Source: Kryptolebias marmoratus (lineage: Eukaryota > Chordata > Actinopteri > Cyprinodontiformes > Rivulidae). From it: a stretch of 64,000 bases of DNA. Location: positions 13,220,521-13,284,520 of the forward strand of contig NC_051439.1 in NCBI RefSeq assembly GCF_001649575.2. The letters run 5' to 3'. The position numbers and the translations under genes were made by a program. Below, one piece after another: positions 38,376-51,964 of this stretch. Position 1 is the stretch's first letter. The number at the start of each line of letters is the position of its first letter. The notes beneath the pieces are model-generated. The model saw only the letters and a list, made by a program, of their open reading frames with translations, did no database searches and had not been told where the DNA came from.

Positions 38376-41300
38376 CAGAAACACAAAGGGGTGTTGTCTC
38401 TTTGTGGGAGGTAAATTGAGAAAAAGAACAGCAGTGTCAGAAGACAGAATTTATTTCTCAATTCATTAGTTTGACCTGTCTGATATCAAATCAAAGGTGT
38501 CTGCTGGCTGCTTGAGATTGAATCCTAGTCCCACTTCTTCTACCTGCTGAAACTCATACATTCATATCATTTATTGTACATAATTTATCCATTTTACCTC
38601 TTCTAAGTCTTTTTCTCTCAGGCTGTGTGGTCATCTTTCTTCCATTTTCGCAAACAGCGAGCGTTTTCATCCTTTGTTTGGTTCAGCTTTAAATTCAAAG
38701 TCATGCTGGGCTCTCCATGTTTCAAAGGGAGGAGACAATGTGCAAATCAAGACACATGAGGTTACCATGCCAACTGGCATCAGTCTATTTAAGGATTTTT
38801 CTAGCTGTGAACCAGGTCACTGGGTTAATGCCTGTGTGAAATTCAAAACAGATGACTTGCCACCTGTCAATAAGGCCCAAGGGTCATCAAGACACACGGA
38901 TAACTTTAAATAACTTTGTCTTTTTTATTGTATTGTCTGATATGTTTCATTTACACATTCTCCCAGCTCCCTTAGTGTCTTCACCAGTAAACAAGAAGCT
39001 TTCAGAGCAACACTAAAACTAGTAATTTTCCAAATCTGAGCTGTAGACAAGACAGAAATTGAGTGTAAACTGCACACAGGTAGAGATAAAAAACAAAAAA
39101 ATAAGCTTACTACGCTGTATCTGTGAATTCACCTGTAATCAGCCTTCGAGTTGATTATACTGTTTTTGATTAAATAACTATGAACAGCAAGGAAATGTTT
39201 TAGACATATTCAAACAGTAATTTGCCATATCTAAATGTAATTAGATTTGTTTCAGAGCAAAAATGCTGACATTCAACATAAGTGCACATTTTCAAACTTG
39301 CCAAACCTGAAGAATCAATTATATTGTCTGTAGTATATGATGTAGATGGTTGCATGAATAAATGATTGGGCAGAGGAGGATTTTTTTTTTTTTTACAACT
39401 TATCATTGAGGTTATATTTCTGCTGATGTTGCTGCACAGTAGACCTTTAGGCTGCTCCTCCTTATTCAGTGTTTTTCAACTGGTCTGGCTCAAATTTATT
39501 GAATGAAAAGATGGTGCAGTTTGAACCTGAGCTAGCTAGCAGAATAAAATATCACAGCATCACCATCTCAAAAAGCAAGTATAGTGATAAACTAAAACCA
39601 CCAGCAAGTGGCGATGGTGGAGAGGGAAATATGTCATTTTACGCTCAGTTAGCATTTTAATTAAAACCAAAACTCTTCACTTCAGTAACTTCAGCACTTT
39701 TTTTCCCCACAGACAAACATAAAGTAGAAGTAGTTTCAATAAAACTCAAAATATGTAGCATTAGAAGAAGAACCACCTACTGAATATATAACAATGTCTT
39801 TTATCAGTCACTTATTCAAGCATTAACTATAAGACTGACATAACAATGATAAAGTTGATTATTTTCCTAACAGGCAAAGACCTGTGACCCAGTGAAAACA
39901 GGTCTGGGACCCACATTTTGGGTCACCGCCCACCAGATGAAATTCACTGCCTCAGTTGTCTTGGATAGCTTTTCGAAGGCAAAATGTGGGTTTCAGTTTG
40001 CATATCTGTTCACATTTCTCAAAGAAACCTTTTCTAGTCTTTCAGATTTCAAGTCTTTCAGATTTCAACTTGACCCCCATCAGTATTGTTAACAGCTGTG
40101 TATTAATGTCATTAAAAACGAATGAAGCAGCTGCCACAAAAGAACGCTTGGACAGCTGCTGTTTTTGCAAATTGTTAAGATTAAGTCTGAGAAGTGTTTA
40201 TAAAGCTCAGACGCTGGCATCCATTTTTACTTCTTATCAATGACTGTGGACAAGAGGTCAGAGACATGTCATTTATCTTTTAGAACTTACTTTTTATTCT
40301 CTGTCTGCTTATACTGAATTTTAATGTTTATTTTATCTATTGCTATATTGTGCTTTGTTCTTATTTTAGTTTACAGCACTTTAAAAACTATGAAAAACTT
40401 TGATTTTTACTAATCGAATCAAATCAGCTCACTTAATAAAGTACATTTAAGACAGCTTTAATGGATCCTTTTTTTTGCACTTTAAAAAAAATGTACAAAT
40501 TATAACTTCAAGCCTGTCTACGACCATCCCAACTGTAGCCATGGAAACCAAACTTTTAAATAAAGTTTCAAAACCTTTGCATCAAATTTTAAACCAATTT
40601 CTTGTAGACCCAATTTACTGTTTATTCCTATCAGATTCTGGTAAATATGGCGTGTTTCTGGTGCTTTTTTTATTAGTTCCTCCTCTCTGATTTATAAGAA
40701 TCAGCCCAATCATCAGGTAAATGCTTGAGATAAAATGAAAGATTAAACATCCTCATAGTGGCTAACCAGCAGATATGAGCGTAATGCTACCTGCTGCCAC
40801 TGCCACACGAGGAGTTATGGTCAGTGTCACGGTCACTCAACCACCAATCCAGGCTTCCTACAGACACACAGCTCGCTTTATGATCACTCAATCAGTTTAG
40901 ATTACTCCCATGACCAGCAGGGAGTGACCACACACACAAAATGTTTATGACACCAAGAGAAGCTTTCCACTTTTATCCTCAAATTCGTTTTTATTGTGGT
41001 TCATTCAAAATTGGAGAAGAAAAAAAAAAAAAGAAAAAAAAGAGGCATTTAAATTTAATTGGTTGGAAAATTTGGTCGTTTTGTTTTTGGTGGCATGGCG
41101 GACCGGGTGCTGCTGAACTCAATCCTGGGAATTTCTGGTCGTTTTACATGTGAGTGGTTTAGAGAGCGTTGAGAAAATTGGCTCATCACTCAGTAGACCT
41201 GTGAGATTTCTGTTGATGACATTTCCATTAACAACGGGATATAATATGTTTATAGATCCCCGTTTTCTGGACCCGTTAATTTCTCCCTTTGCAACACAGT

Positions 41301-41867
41301 TTCCAACAGCTGCGTGAGAGGTGAGGAGGGAGGCCTTTATAGATTGGCCATACAGAGGGATCTATAGGCAGTAAATTGTGCTGACAAAGCATAGTAAGGC
41401 AGCTGATGTGGAAAACTACATCTCATGTTGACTTCCAGAACAAGAGGTGCTTAATTAAAACTGTACAATATGCCTGTTGTACAGAAAGAACTGGTAATTA
41501 AAAAATAGGAGAAATTCTCTCACACATTTGCACTCTTGAACCCGTCATTAGATTGACTAATGAAGACATTTTTTGGATGATAATACTCGAATGATCTGGA
41601 CATCATAAAAATTGATTTTCTGAATTTATGGAGGAACAAGAAGAAAATGAAAGCTGCTGCTTCCTGTTTCATGGAGGTTTCAGCAGCTCTGGTTTTAACA
41701 GACAACCTCAGTCACCAGAGGTCCATTAATTATGAAGGTCTGATTAAATTCCTAATGACCAGGTCTGCTTATGTAATTGAGTTTGTTGAAGGCTGGTGAA
41801 TTTCTATGTTGTACGCAGTGTTGGGGTCAGAATTAGGTCTAAAACTAAAATCTGAGTTTAAACTTCC

Positions 41868-41925
41868 TACATGAAAGGTGGTGAAGGATATGCATCCTTC
41901 AAGGAATGCTAGGCCTTTAATTTAA
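41868..41925 (+). repeat. Dispersed repeat family, 3' end
   Basis: ATGAAAGGTGGTGAAGGATA followed by the terminal hairpin GCATCCTTCAAGGAATGC and then CTAGG. Confidence 0.65.
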
Positions 41926-44379
41926 ACCTAAAGATGTCTGTTTATGCTTAAATAGTTATAACACCTATTGGCCTAAAAGGTGTGCCTGAAATCTATTGCA
42001 TCAACACACTATGATAAATACACATTAAAGTCCATTTTAAAAGTGTCCATAAATGAACAAAGGATAAATTCTAGAGTCTTTGTGATTTTTACCATTTAAA
42101 AGGAAAAACATGGGGTGGTACACCTGAACTGCTACATCTGCCCTGTGATGATTACACAATAATAATTGCTGTTGTCACCAGCAGCCAAGAACTGCAGCTC
42201 CATAAACTGTTTATTTACGAAGTCATCAACCTGCGGACAATTTCATCATGGGAAATAAACTATCAGGGTCACGTCCTTCACTAGTGAAATATGTCAACTT
42301 GTCTGTGAGGCACCGCGTTAATAAAACATCCTGGCAGAGAGACATAAAACTCAAGTATTAGGTGCACACCCCCCCTCCACTCCCTAACAAGGTTTGGACC
42401 AGATTTGGCTCCAGATAAACCAACTGTAATACGACAAAATGGGAAGCTTATTGTGACATTTCAGCTCACCTAATTAATGGAATCCAACAGAGACTGTGGA
42501 TTTGACACAATTTAGATTTTCATTTATGTGACAAGGAATTGGAAACCTCAGAGGATAAATTCTGTATACAAAGAGCTTTATTAGAATCAAATTTGATGAA
42601 AAATGAGGAGGAGCAAACACTGATAGAAACACCTTATATGAAAAGCACAAATTTGATTTAGAAACAATATCCTCCGTTTTTTGTGCCGTTATTGTGGCGC
42701 CTTTATTATGCATCTTGATCCTGATTTAGAGAACTCTTTTATCTCACCCTGCAGTAAATGCTTACCACTGCACAGAAGCTTCTGATGCATGAATAAGGAG
42801 ATGGATTAAAATAAAATGTGAGCATAATTGCTTGCTGGTGAAATGAATCAAGGCGTTTATTCAAAAGGGGAATGACAGGAGTGATCGGCTTGTCGATTTA
42901 TGGCACATCCTCTCGTGTTGTGCCGATAATTGAGCTGAATCTAAGCCCTGCACACAAACGCACCTTTTTTAAAAATGGGGGTTTAACTGTTTTCTTCTGG
43001 CTGTGACGCCCTGAAAGCATGTGCATGTGTGTGCGGGGGGTCTGGAGCTCTCATGGGAAATCTAGTAGTTTGTTTGGCAGGAAACAGGAGGCATAAACAA
43101 ATGGAAGGCCGTGCAGGATTTACTGCTTCCTGATGCATACATCTCTGTGGTGGGACAACCCCACCTGCTTAACCATGGCTCATTCTGACAGGAGGCGCTC
43201 AGAGAGACCGGCGTGCTGGGGATGGGATGCTTTGCTGTTAAACAATACTGGAGTAAAAACTGCGGGATTACAGCTGAACTGTGAGAAAACATGTTGCAGG
43301 TTAGCGATTGCCAGAGGTTGATTTGTACCTCCTATAAATTTGAAATAAATTCCCAAAGGGGGTCATAATGTATAGCAGTGATGCAGCTTTAATAGGAAGT
43401 TTAAGAATAAGGGTTATAAATATTTTTTTTGTCTGTGAACTCTTTAGAAACAAAATATATTGTGGCAAAGTTGCTAAACTGGCCTCATGTGTTCAAGACA
43501 TACAGCATATGCAAATTTAAGAAGAATTCTTTTCCAGTTTTATAATTTTAACCATTTTTAACTATTATCAACACATGAAATTATAAGAAACTTCCTTTTA
43601 ATCCTCCAGTACAAGCTTTTGGTCACTTTTTACATTTTTACTAAACCCTGCAAGTCATATATTCCACGTAAGAAAACATGTATCATCAAACGCCTGACTA
43701 CATACTGTAGATCTTGCATTATGTTGCACATAACATTAGTATGCAACTGCTGATGTACCTGTTTTTTTATTGCATGTTCCCTTGATAATAAAGATGGGTT
43801 ATTGTATTACATATAAGGATAGTGAGGCTGTGTTTTACTGTGAGCTAATAAAAACCAAAATTCATCAAACGCTTGACAGTCTCCCCTCCAGGAGAAGTGC
43901 ACTGGGCATACTGTAAAAAAAAAAAAAAAAAGAAAAAAGAAAAAAAAATCCATGATAATTATCCTGCAATATTGGTTTTATTACTGGAGGATGTGTCCCA
44001 ACCACATGCTGCTTTCTGCTATCATCTGAGCGCATCACTTTCCTTTCGTAGAGCAAACAGACAGCACTGGATCTGAATGTTGACTCTGCTGGACTGGAGA
44101 TTAATTTTACCGCTGTAATTAATTTTGATGATGCATATCATTTCCAAAAGCTGATGCACCTTTTAAAAAAATAAATTAGAAAAGGGTCAACAACAAAACA
44201 CTTGATAAAAAAAAAAAAAACCTCACAAAACAGCTAACGGGGCTAAAAGGAAACAAAAAAACAGGTGAGTTTTAAGATTAGGTATAAAATGACAGAATGC
44301 AGAAAGTCTGTTTAAAGTTATCAGACTTTAAAATTGATTTATTCTTATTATAAAGATTCATATTTCTTGTCCTTTTTAT
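41926..44379. other. Gene-free stretch
   Basis: No supported exon. AT-rich, with a long poly(A) run at about 43915-43950. Parts such as 42830-42960 look like single-copy non-repetitive sequence and could be conserved non-coding DNA, which cannot be tested here. Confidence 0.4.
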
Positions 44380-44960
44380 TGCCCACTACTGCAGGTGAAG
44401 GCAGAGTGATAATGTTTTTGCCTGTACTTCTGCATGTACCGTTAAATATCTCATGAACCACTGAATAAAACTCTTAGAAAGTTATTATCGGCTGTAGAAC
44501 TACATCTGATTAACGTTTGGAGTCACAGCAATTCAAGATGGCCACCACAGCTAATCAGCTTTAACCTACACAAAAATTATGTGTACCTCAGAGAATATTC
44601 CTAGTACTGATCTAAAATTTGGTACGGTTGTAGCTGACAGTCATTCAGAGATCACATGAGATAAACAGCAACATCACATCAGATTGTGCGTAGGGTCATT
44701 TTCAAATGTCCTGATGCATGCTCAGTAATCCAGGTAGAAAAATCGAACAAGGTTGAGTCAGATCCTCTGGATAATTTCAGTCAGCTCCTCAGAAGTAATT
44801 GTCCAGAGGACCTGACTCAAACTGGTTAGGTCATTTTCAAAGATTGACCAAAACACCTATAATGCTGTCATTTATCAACTTAAGATGATCTTAATTTAAA
44901 ACTCTGGTATGAAAGGCAGCTGGCAATAGTTATTCCTTCAAGGAATGCTAAGCTCTTCAT
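44380..44960 (+). repeat. Dispersed repeat family, copy
   Basis: Starts TTGCCCACTACTGCAGGTGA and TAAATATCTCATGAACCACT. It includes AATTCAAGATGGCCACCACA, and a local duplication at about 44700-44850 (TCAGATCCTCTGGA versus its inverse TCCAGAGGACCTGA). It ends with the hairpin TATTCCTTCAAGGAATGCTA. Confidence 0.75.
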
Positions 44961-44979
44961 TTTGAGTGTTTCACCATAC

Positions 44980-45470
44980 AATACAAGAAATAATGAAAGT
45001 GGTATTCCTTGCAGGAAGTTTAGTTCAATATTTGTAAAACTGAGTTAAAGCCATTTTTTGTGTTTGGTGTAAGACTGAGACAGAACAGTTCAGTTATTTG
45101 AGCTGAGCAGCAGAGCTGCTGCTTCTCCACATTAAGAGGAGCCATGGTTGGGATCCCTGGTGTTCTAGGCATGTCCAACTAGGAGGAGACCCTGGGGAGG
45201 AACCAGATCACGATGGAGAGAATATGTCTCTTGGCTGACCTGGGAATGACTTTGAATCCTCCTGGAAGAGCTGGAAGAGGTGGCTGTGGAAAACGATGTC
45301 TGCGTCTCCCTGCTCAAGCTTCTTTCCCCGCTACCTGATGCAGAACAGACAGCAGATAATGGATGGATGGTATAAGACTGGTTAGTTGTCATCTTGACTC
45401 AAGTTGATTCCAAAAGTTAATCAGTAGTCAATCTGCATCCAATGATTACTTTTGCCTGTAAAAAATTCTC
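44980..45470 (-). repeat. Dispersed repeat family, copy split by a LINE insertion
   Basis: The left part (TAGTTCAATATTTGTAAAAC, GCCATTTTTTGTGTTTGGTG) and the right part (ATCTTGACTCAAGTTGATTC, GTTAATCAGTAGTCAATC, CCAATGATTACTTTTG) form one reverse-orientation copy. It is interrupted at 45078-45368. Confidence 0.7.
45078..45368 (+). mobile_element. 5'-truncated non-LTR retrotransposon (LINE) 3' end
   Basis: The sequence corresponds to the last part of a reverse-transcriptase ORF and 3' end of a common fish LINE (GGCATGTCCAACTAGGAGGA, GACCTGGGAATGACTTTGAA, CTGGAAGAGGTGGCTGTGG). It ends in an ATGGATGG tail. It is flanked by near-identical 12-base copies, GGTGTAAGACTG (45066-45077) and GGTATAAGACTG (45369-45380). 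Stops break the frame. The family is likely RTE/Rex3- or L2-like; I cannot decide between them. Confidence 0.75.
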
Positions 45471-46906
45471 ATGTTTGGACTTTGATCTGAATCTTTCTGT
45501 GTGGAGTTTTCATGTTCTTCCAAAGAAAAACAAACAAACAAAAAAAGGTTTTTTTCAGGTTCTCTACTTTCCTGGTTTATTGGTAATTTTAAATGAACCT
45601 CAAGTATGTGTGTGACTGATTGGCTGTCCTGTCTCTGCAATGGTCTTGTGATGGACCAAATATATATTTATATATATTTTTACCTTTGGACTTTCAGTGA
45701 CATCATTTTGAAATTCAATCTTATGGGACAGGAAGAGGTTAACTCCGCAGGGCACATGAAGTGCAGCTCAGCTAAAAGCAGTCTGGCAGAGCAGTTTAGT
45801 CGAACATTAGGCCTGTCATAATTGCATCCACTGTCTGAGGTCACAGAAGGCCAGCAAATATTGCGCTGAATGTGTATCAGTGGTAAAACCATGTGGAGCG
45901 AGAGGAGCCCATTACTGCAAGTCTCAGACAAGAGTGAAAAATGAAATGGCTTTTCAAAAAACTGGGCCGCTGTAACATTTCGGCAGCATATAGGGGCAGT
46001 CAACAGGCTCGAGGAAGATGGAATGATATGAGAGCAAGGTGTAATTTCCTGGGAGTCCCCCAGAGAATCCTGGCGTCTGGATGGGAGTGTCACAAATTGT
46101 AGCTGCACTGCTACACAGAGGGAGACACACACAAAGAACCAAATCTTCATTCCAAAGTTGTTCTTCTCGTTTGTAACTGAGGCAGTATTTGACTTCAGCA
46201 GCAGCTATGCATGCTGGTGGGGAGAAATAAGATTAATAAAACAAATCTTGTTGCCAATAAGTTACCTGGTGAGTTCAGGGAGGTATTCTCCTTCAGGGCC
46301 TGAGAGAGAGCGAAAGAGAGAGAGAGAAAAAAAGCGAAAGGAGAAAATAAAACAAGGAGGAGGAGAAGGTACCTGCTGTGAAACATGCAGCGCTGCATCG
46401 GCCTCACCTGTTGGGTTAATTGGATTTTCTGACATTCATAGAACAGTGCTGGATCTCATCAACTTCATTACAGGTTTTTTAAAATTTCCATATTATCTTT
46501 CAGGCCTGAAGAGGGCAGACATGCCTCTTTTAAACAAGTAGAAAAGCAGTTTATTTCAGCTGAGAGATTTTCCTCCAAATGCAACTTCAAACATCTGTTA
46601 TTTTTGCATAGTTTATTGCCACAATAATTTCTTTTTTCAGCCTGTCATGAAAAACTATATAATTTATCATGATTTATCGAGAGAATTGAGCATGTGTAGC
46701 TCCACAGAAAAGCCATATAAACCTGTGCATAACAGTGTTGTAGTTGAATGCACAGGGCTTGGCAAACACACTCCCATCAGATCCATTAGTTCCACCAATG
46801 TAACAATGACAATAGCATGATAACTGCCCAGCAGGCAACAGCAATCAGGCCAAATAGAACTGTATTTCTCTGTCATGTGAGCTATAAAAGGCATCTATCC
46901 AAAGAA

Positions 46907-46936
46907 GTGTGTGTGCATGTGTGTGTGTGTGTGTGT
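46907..46936. repeat. (GT)n microsatellite
   Basis: About 14 GT units with one CA interruption. Confidence 0.9.
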
Positions 46937-47139
46937 TCAGACAAAAGCCAGCACATGGCTGGAGAGGTGGGGAAACGCCTCTTCTTTATCTTTATGATGC
47001 TGCAGCTCTGAAGCGTTGGGTTCCCTTTAGCAACGTCCTTTTTTGTTTTTTGAGGGTAAATTTACCAAGAACGATTACAACGGGTTTAAAAAATGCGAAA
47101 GTCCAAAATTTACGTCATCAGAATGATAAAGTCTGATTA

Positions 47140-47320
47140 TCGTCCATCATGGATGTTGAGGATGAGAGGCATCCTCAACTCTTTCACTTATCTCACAAGA
47201 TCCTGGAATTTTGCACCTGATTTCGCAAAACCTTATTTTACGAGGTTTGATCAAAATGGTTATAACCTGGTCATTTTCCATCATAAAATGATCTTAGTGT
47301 AAAACTCTGGCATGAGAATC
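47140..47320 (+). repeat. Dispersed repeat family, decayed 3' part
   Basis: Contains GATCAAAATGGTTATAACCT and AAAATGATCTTAGTGTAAAA, then CTCTGGCATGA, in forward orientation. Confidence 0.55.
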
Positions 47321-50300
47321 CTTTAATTATATTAAAAGATTTAGTAATCCTTCCTTTTTGTCACGTTGTAGGTCTGTTATGAGTGAGAGCACTGAACTTC
47401 AAGGCTCTTATGCACATATACTGCAGATTTTGCTGATAACAGGGAAAGGCTAATTTAATTGTTAAAAATGAACATATCTGGAAATTATACAGGTTATTTC
47501 ATTATGAATTTGCTGGAAACAGCAAAAGCAGAAATAAAATCATTCTTTAAATAAAGGATGACAAGCTTCTTCAATTACAGAATAAGCCTTTTGTAGGAAA
47601 ATAGCTTGTTAAGGGAAAATATAATGTAATTTCTGCTGCTGTAATAAGATGGAAATAAACATTTTTTTTCCTCTGTAGCACATATAGTTAAATCTGGTGG
47701 TGTAGGGTAGATGACTGTCATCACTCTGTGGTCACCAGCTCTATTGCTCTTGCTGATTTTATAGTCTATAAAGTCCCAGAGTAATCATCTCCTTTAGTCC
47801 AGTAATGCTGCAATGCCTTTTGATAAACAAAAGTATGATTCACACAAGATATGTCTTTCGGTTGTGCAGCAGGATCGACAAAAAATAATAGAGCAGGATG
47901 CCACTTCGACCTCCCTTTCATAGAGGGAATGAAAATGAGTCAGGGCAAAAGATAAAAGCTTGACAAGCTCTGCAGTCAATCCTTCAGTTTAACAGCCAGA
48001 GGATTCACTACTAAACAAATGAAAGTAGGCTGCTGGGATGAGGGAGGGGGTTGCATTATTGTGAAAAAGAATGGCACGGTGAGACGAGGAGCGTGCCTCT
48101 GCCGTGCTGTACTATCTCCCTCACAGGGAAAACAGAGGGAACTTTCCATGTGTTTAGAGGACATGAGCTGTGAACACAGTGGAGATGTCATCTTCAAACA
48201 GAAGGGAGAATTGACTGAATTCACTGAATACAGACTCTCTGAAGTCTGTTTCCTGTCACTCTGAGGGGGATTATTGTATCATTCACTGCTGCTTGAGAAG
48301 TTTGTGTGTCTGCTTGGCAGTGATTTATAATCTGTGAGGCAAGATTCAACGTTTAGCAGCAAAACGTGTTGCTGTCCTCGAGGGCTGCTGACCTAATTGC
48401 TTTAGTCAACAGACGGAAAACTAATCCATGAATGTAAAACTACCAGTCTCCCCGATTGACAAAGCAATGCTTCAGTCTGATTTTTCTTCATTTAAACCAC
48501 AGTTCTTCGACTTTTATAGAATACTTTTTATTTAATAAGACCACAGCATGGCCACTAATCCTGTTATAAACAAGATTATATGAGGAGGCAAACGGGGAGG
48601 AAGCTGCAAGAAAATTGTGCAGTGAATGTTATAGGAGTCTTACATGTTTAAAAATGACCAAACTAGACAGTTATTTTATTCTTATCCTAATAAACATAAA
48701 AAAACAGGAAATGTAAAACATTGATGGATTTCTTAAAACCTGCAGACCACGTTTTAAAAAATGCTAAACGACTTTTTCAAATCAATGACTCAGGCCTGAC
48801 CTGCCTTTTGTAATTTTACAGTAAATGACACCACAAAGGGAAAAAAAAGTAGATAAGTAAATAAGAGGGACTTATGGATGCGATTTATGTGTCTCTTCTG
48901 ACTGTATCATTTATAGGCTGTTGGAAAGTGGTTTTAAGAGTTACTATATGTCCAATGAACAGCATATTCATATTTCCCTAAAGCCTCCTTTCTGCATATG
49001 AATGTCTAAGATATCTCTCTGCTTTGCTCTGGGGATGAATTGGATGCTGCCAGAAGTGCACTGGGTCCTTGTGTTCTGCAGACAGATAGAGAAACGGATG
49101 CACGGGTGAAAACCAGAGAAGGCTCCCGTTTCCCTCATGGTCTCCAAAGAGGGGATGTATTGGGACTGGCAAGCTGCAGACCCCCTCAGATAATTAAAAG
49201 TGAGGTATAAATCAGCGTGTAAGCAGTAATCACACGAGCTCCCGCCAACTCCACACAATGATCATAAATCTGGAGGAAAACAAAGCTTCAGCACTAACAA
49301 AGCCTCTGCAATCCCCTTTGATTTGGGGGTTGATGTGTGTTTCCCATGAACTGCTTCTCCCTTCTAATGCTGAAATAATACACATTAACATTTAGGACAG
49401 GGTTTCCCTTTTAAACTCATTTTATTGATAAAGAAGCAACTGCTGCTGGAGTAACTTCACAGGAGTTTGGTCCTTTTAAAGAGGTCATTTTGCATTATAA
49501 ACCTTAGTTCTGTGAAATTTTAATTTTCTGAGAGAAACACACAGACACACAAAGAATACAATAACTTTTAAACACTTTGACATTTTGACAGGAAAAAGTA
49601 AAAGATGAATGAAGATGACATTTGTGTTTGGGAAGCAGAAAAGCACACCACGAACCATATTGATTTGTAGGAAAAATGTGAGAGGTGTGAGACATGAAAA
49701 GAAGTTATTGATCCTTTCTAAAATCATGCTGATTAAAGTCTGGGTGAGGGAGGCCAATAATGGCTCGCCAATGAATGCATCCTGATAACGTAAGCCTGGG
49801 GAAACTAAAAATCCACACGGACTTGATTGGATCGGCTTAAAACCTGAAAAGTATGCTTCCAGTCTTGTGAAAAAAAAATTGCAAACTCCTGTGTATATTG
49901 TTCATTTGTGTTTAAATTAAATCAGATTCTCTACGACCAGAGTCAAATGTGTTGAAACAACTTTAAAACATTGAGCTCCTACTGAGGCTTATTATGAATA
50001 AATAACTGCATTCTTCTGCAATAGAATCAAGACAATAATTTGTCAAAATCTTATGAAATGAAAGTTAGAGGTAAATTTGGGTGAGTGGTGCAGGAAAAGG
50101 ACCATTATTAAACAAGTTTAAACACTCAAATCCTCTTGTCTTTTGGCTTCCAGGATGTATACAACCAATTGGATCTGTTTAAATATCACATAATCTGACC
50201 TGAAGCATTAAGCTAAGCTGGTATTTAAAAGCTATATGGAGAAAGAATTACATTAAAAAAAACTAAGACCACTGGGCAAAAAAGCTAAAATGGATTATAG

Positions 50301-51573
50301 CATGCCTGAGCTATCAGAATAAACATGTTGGGTACTTATCCTCTCACTAATCTGCAGGGATCAAAGCTTGTTACTGAGATTACCTGCTAATCAGCACAAA
50401 AAGCACAAGTGGATTCAGAAGACAATGATATTACCCTGTGGTGTGTGATCGAGCCCCTGAGTGATCAATAAGGTTGTAAGCGTGTGCTTAAATCACGGCG
50501 CCCTCGGTTCTTGGGTAAACGTCCACGTGAATGAGAAGGACAGCTTAGTGTTTTCTCAGTCAGGCCCACGATTTTAAACAATAATGACTTTTTAATGTGG
50601 ACCTGTGATTACATTGTCATTGTGAAATACGGGTCATCTTGACTGCATTGGAAATGAGGGCCTAAACGTGAAATACTACACTGGCATAGATTACAGCAGT
50701 GCACCAGGTGAGGCAATCTTCATAAATTCAAATCTAATCTTAACAGAGCCAGCAGTGTGAGAGAGTAGAGAAGGACTTATCAAAAAAAAAGGGAGGGTTG
50801 GGGTTGAAGTCCGATCTCATGCTAGTTAGATAGGTAGTTAGGTCACTTTCTTGACCATGCGCTTAAAGAAAGCAGTTAACAAAACACATGATATTGTCAT
50901 AAATCACCATCAATTGACAGTCTAAACCTATTTGGGCAGGTTTAGGCTATAAAAAAGCATCATTAGGTTCAGGAAACATGAAGGTTGAGGGCCTTTTTGA
51001 GGGCTTATGAGGTTTTCTGTCCAGTGCATCAGTTTTTTTTTCTGCAGGCTCAAAAATGCTCATGTCAGGTTGTTTGAAAGACTTCATACATTTGCTCTTT
51101 GATGGACTGGTGACCTGTTTTGGGTTAACCATGCAGCTGAAATAGTCCTAAACAGGATCATACATGAAGTAAGAAGAGTGAATGGATGGTCACAGGTGAG
51201 CACCATGACATAATCTGTGAGATCAGAGACGAATGCTTCTTTGATCCAAACACCTTTAGATAAAAGCTGGTTCAATCGGACCAACACGTTTTTGTAGATT
51301 GGTTGCACATTTGCAATGAGCCTGCATACAGACGAAAGCCCATTTTCATTGGGCCTCTCAAGATGGAAGCGGATAATGACTTGTCTTTCTTCCACTTTGG
51401 GATCATATGGAAGCATCACGGTGGAATGAATGATCTAAGCAAATGAACTACTGACAGGTCTTTGAGACAGCAATGAGGGTAGTCACACAGCAGAGATGGT
51501 GTGTAGATTTAAACTGGGGATGCTGCTTTAACCAAAAGCACTGCAGTCACTTTGTTCATTCTGCAAAGCCACG

Positions 51574-51964
51574 TGTCACAGTTTTGGAGTTTTGTTATGG
51601 TTTGATTTGCTTTTCCTGGTTTCAGTTTTCTGTAAATCCTTGTATTTCAATTGTTGTATCACAATGTTTTCAGCCATTGTTTCTGTTTCTTTGTCATCTG
51701 TGTTTCTGTTACCTGTTCAGCTTTACAGTTAGGTTTTCACTTTTTTCTCCTCAACTTTTGTTTCAACACACTCACTGATCAACACTCCCAGCAGATAGAA
51801 GCTCCTTGTTTTCTCTCACTTATACATCATCCCTTGCCCAGATTTTGATTTTTTATTTTTTGTCTCATTTACATTATTTATTAAACCTTTTTGGAATATT
51901 CCTACCTGCCTGTCACCTGCTGCTCTGCACTACTGGGTGCAAAACAATGACTATCAGTGCGACA
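51574..51964 (+). mobile_element. Probable old solo LTR
   Basis: A 391-bp unit from TGTCACAGTTTTGG to CAGTGCGACA with TG...CA ends. It has an internal ATTAAA (about 51890) and CTGCACTACTGGGTGC near the end, the same layout as the clearer LTR at 54351-54805 in opposite orientation. No clean target duplication is visible, so the call is tentative. Confidence 0.45.

Larger units (their letters stand above)
36996..41867. other. Gene-free stretch
   Basis: No exon could be supported on either strand. It contains poly(T)/poly(A) runs, AT-rich sequence and two CTCF-like motifs (37994 and 38362). The 79-codon frame at 38674 has no recognisable homology. Confidence 0.45.
45471..51573. other. Gene-free stretch
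   Basis: No exon supported on either strand, although frames of up to 156 codons occur (45680-46150 minus). It holds a (GT)n run at 46907-46936, purine-rich sequence at about 46300-46370 and a dispersed-repeat fragment at 47140-47320. The rest is unassigned. Confidence 0.4.

Noticed and set aside
45680..46150. 156-codon minus-strand frame with a hydrophobic start
   Set aside because: No family recognised, no splice partners or promoter context, low-complexity composition; probably chance.
51084..51419. 111-codon minus-strand frame
   Set aside because: The composition looks protein-like but no motif or homologue was recognised and no flanking exon was found. A protein search could reopen this.
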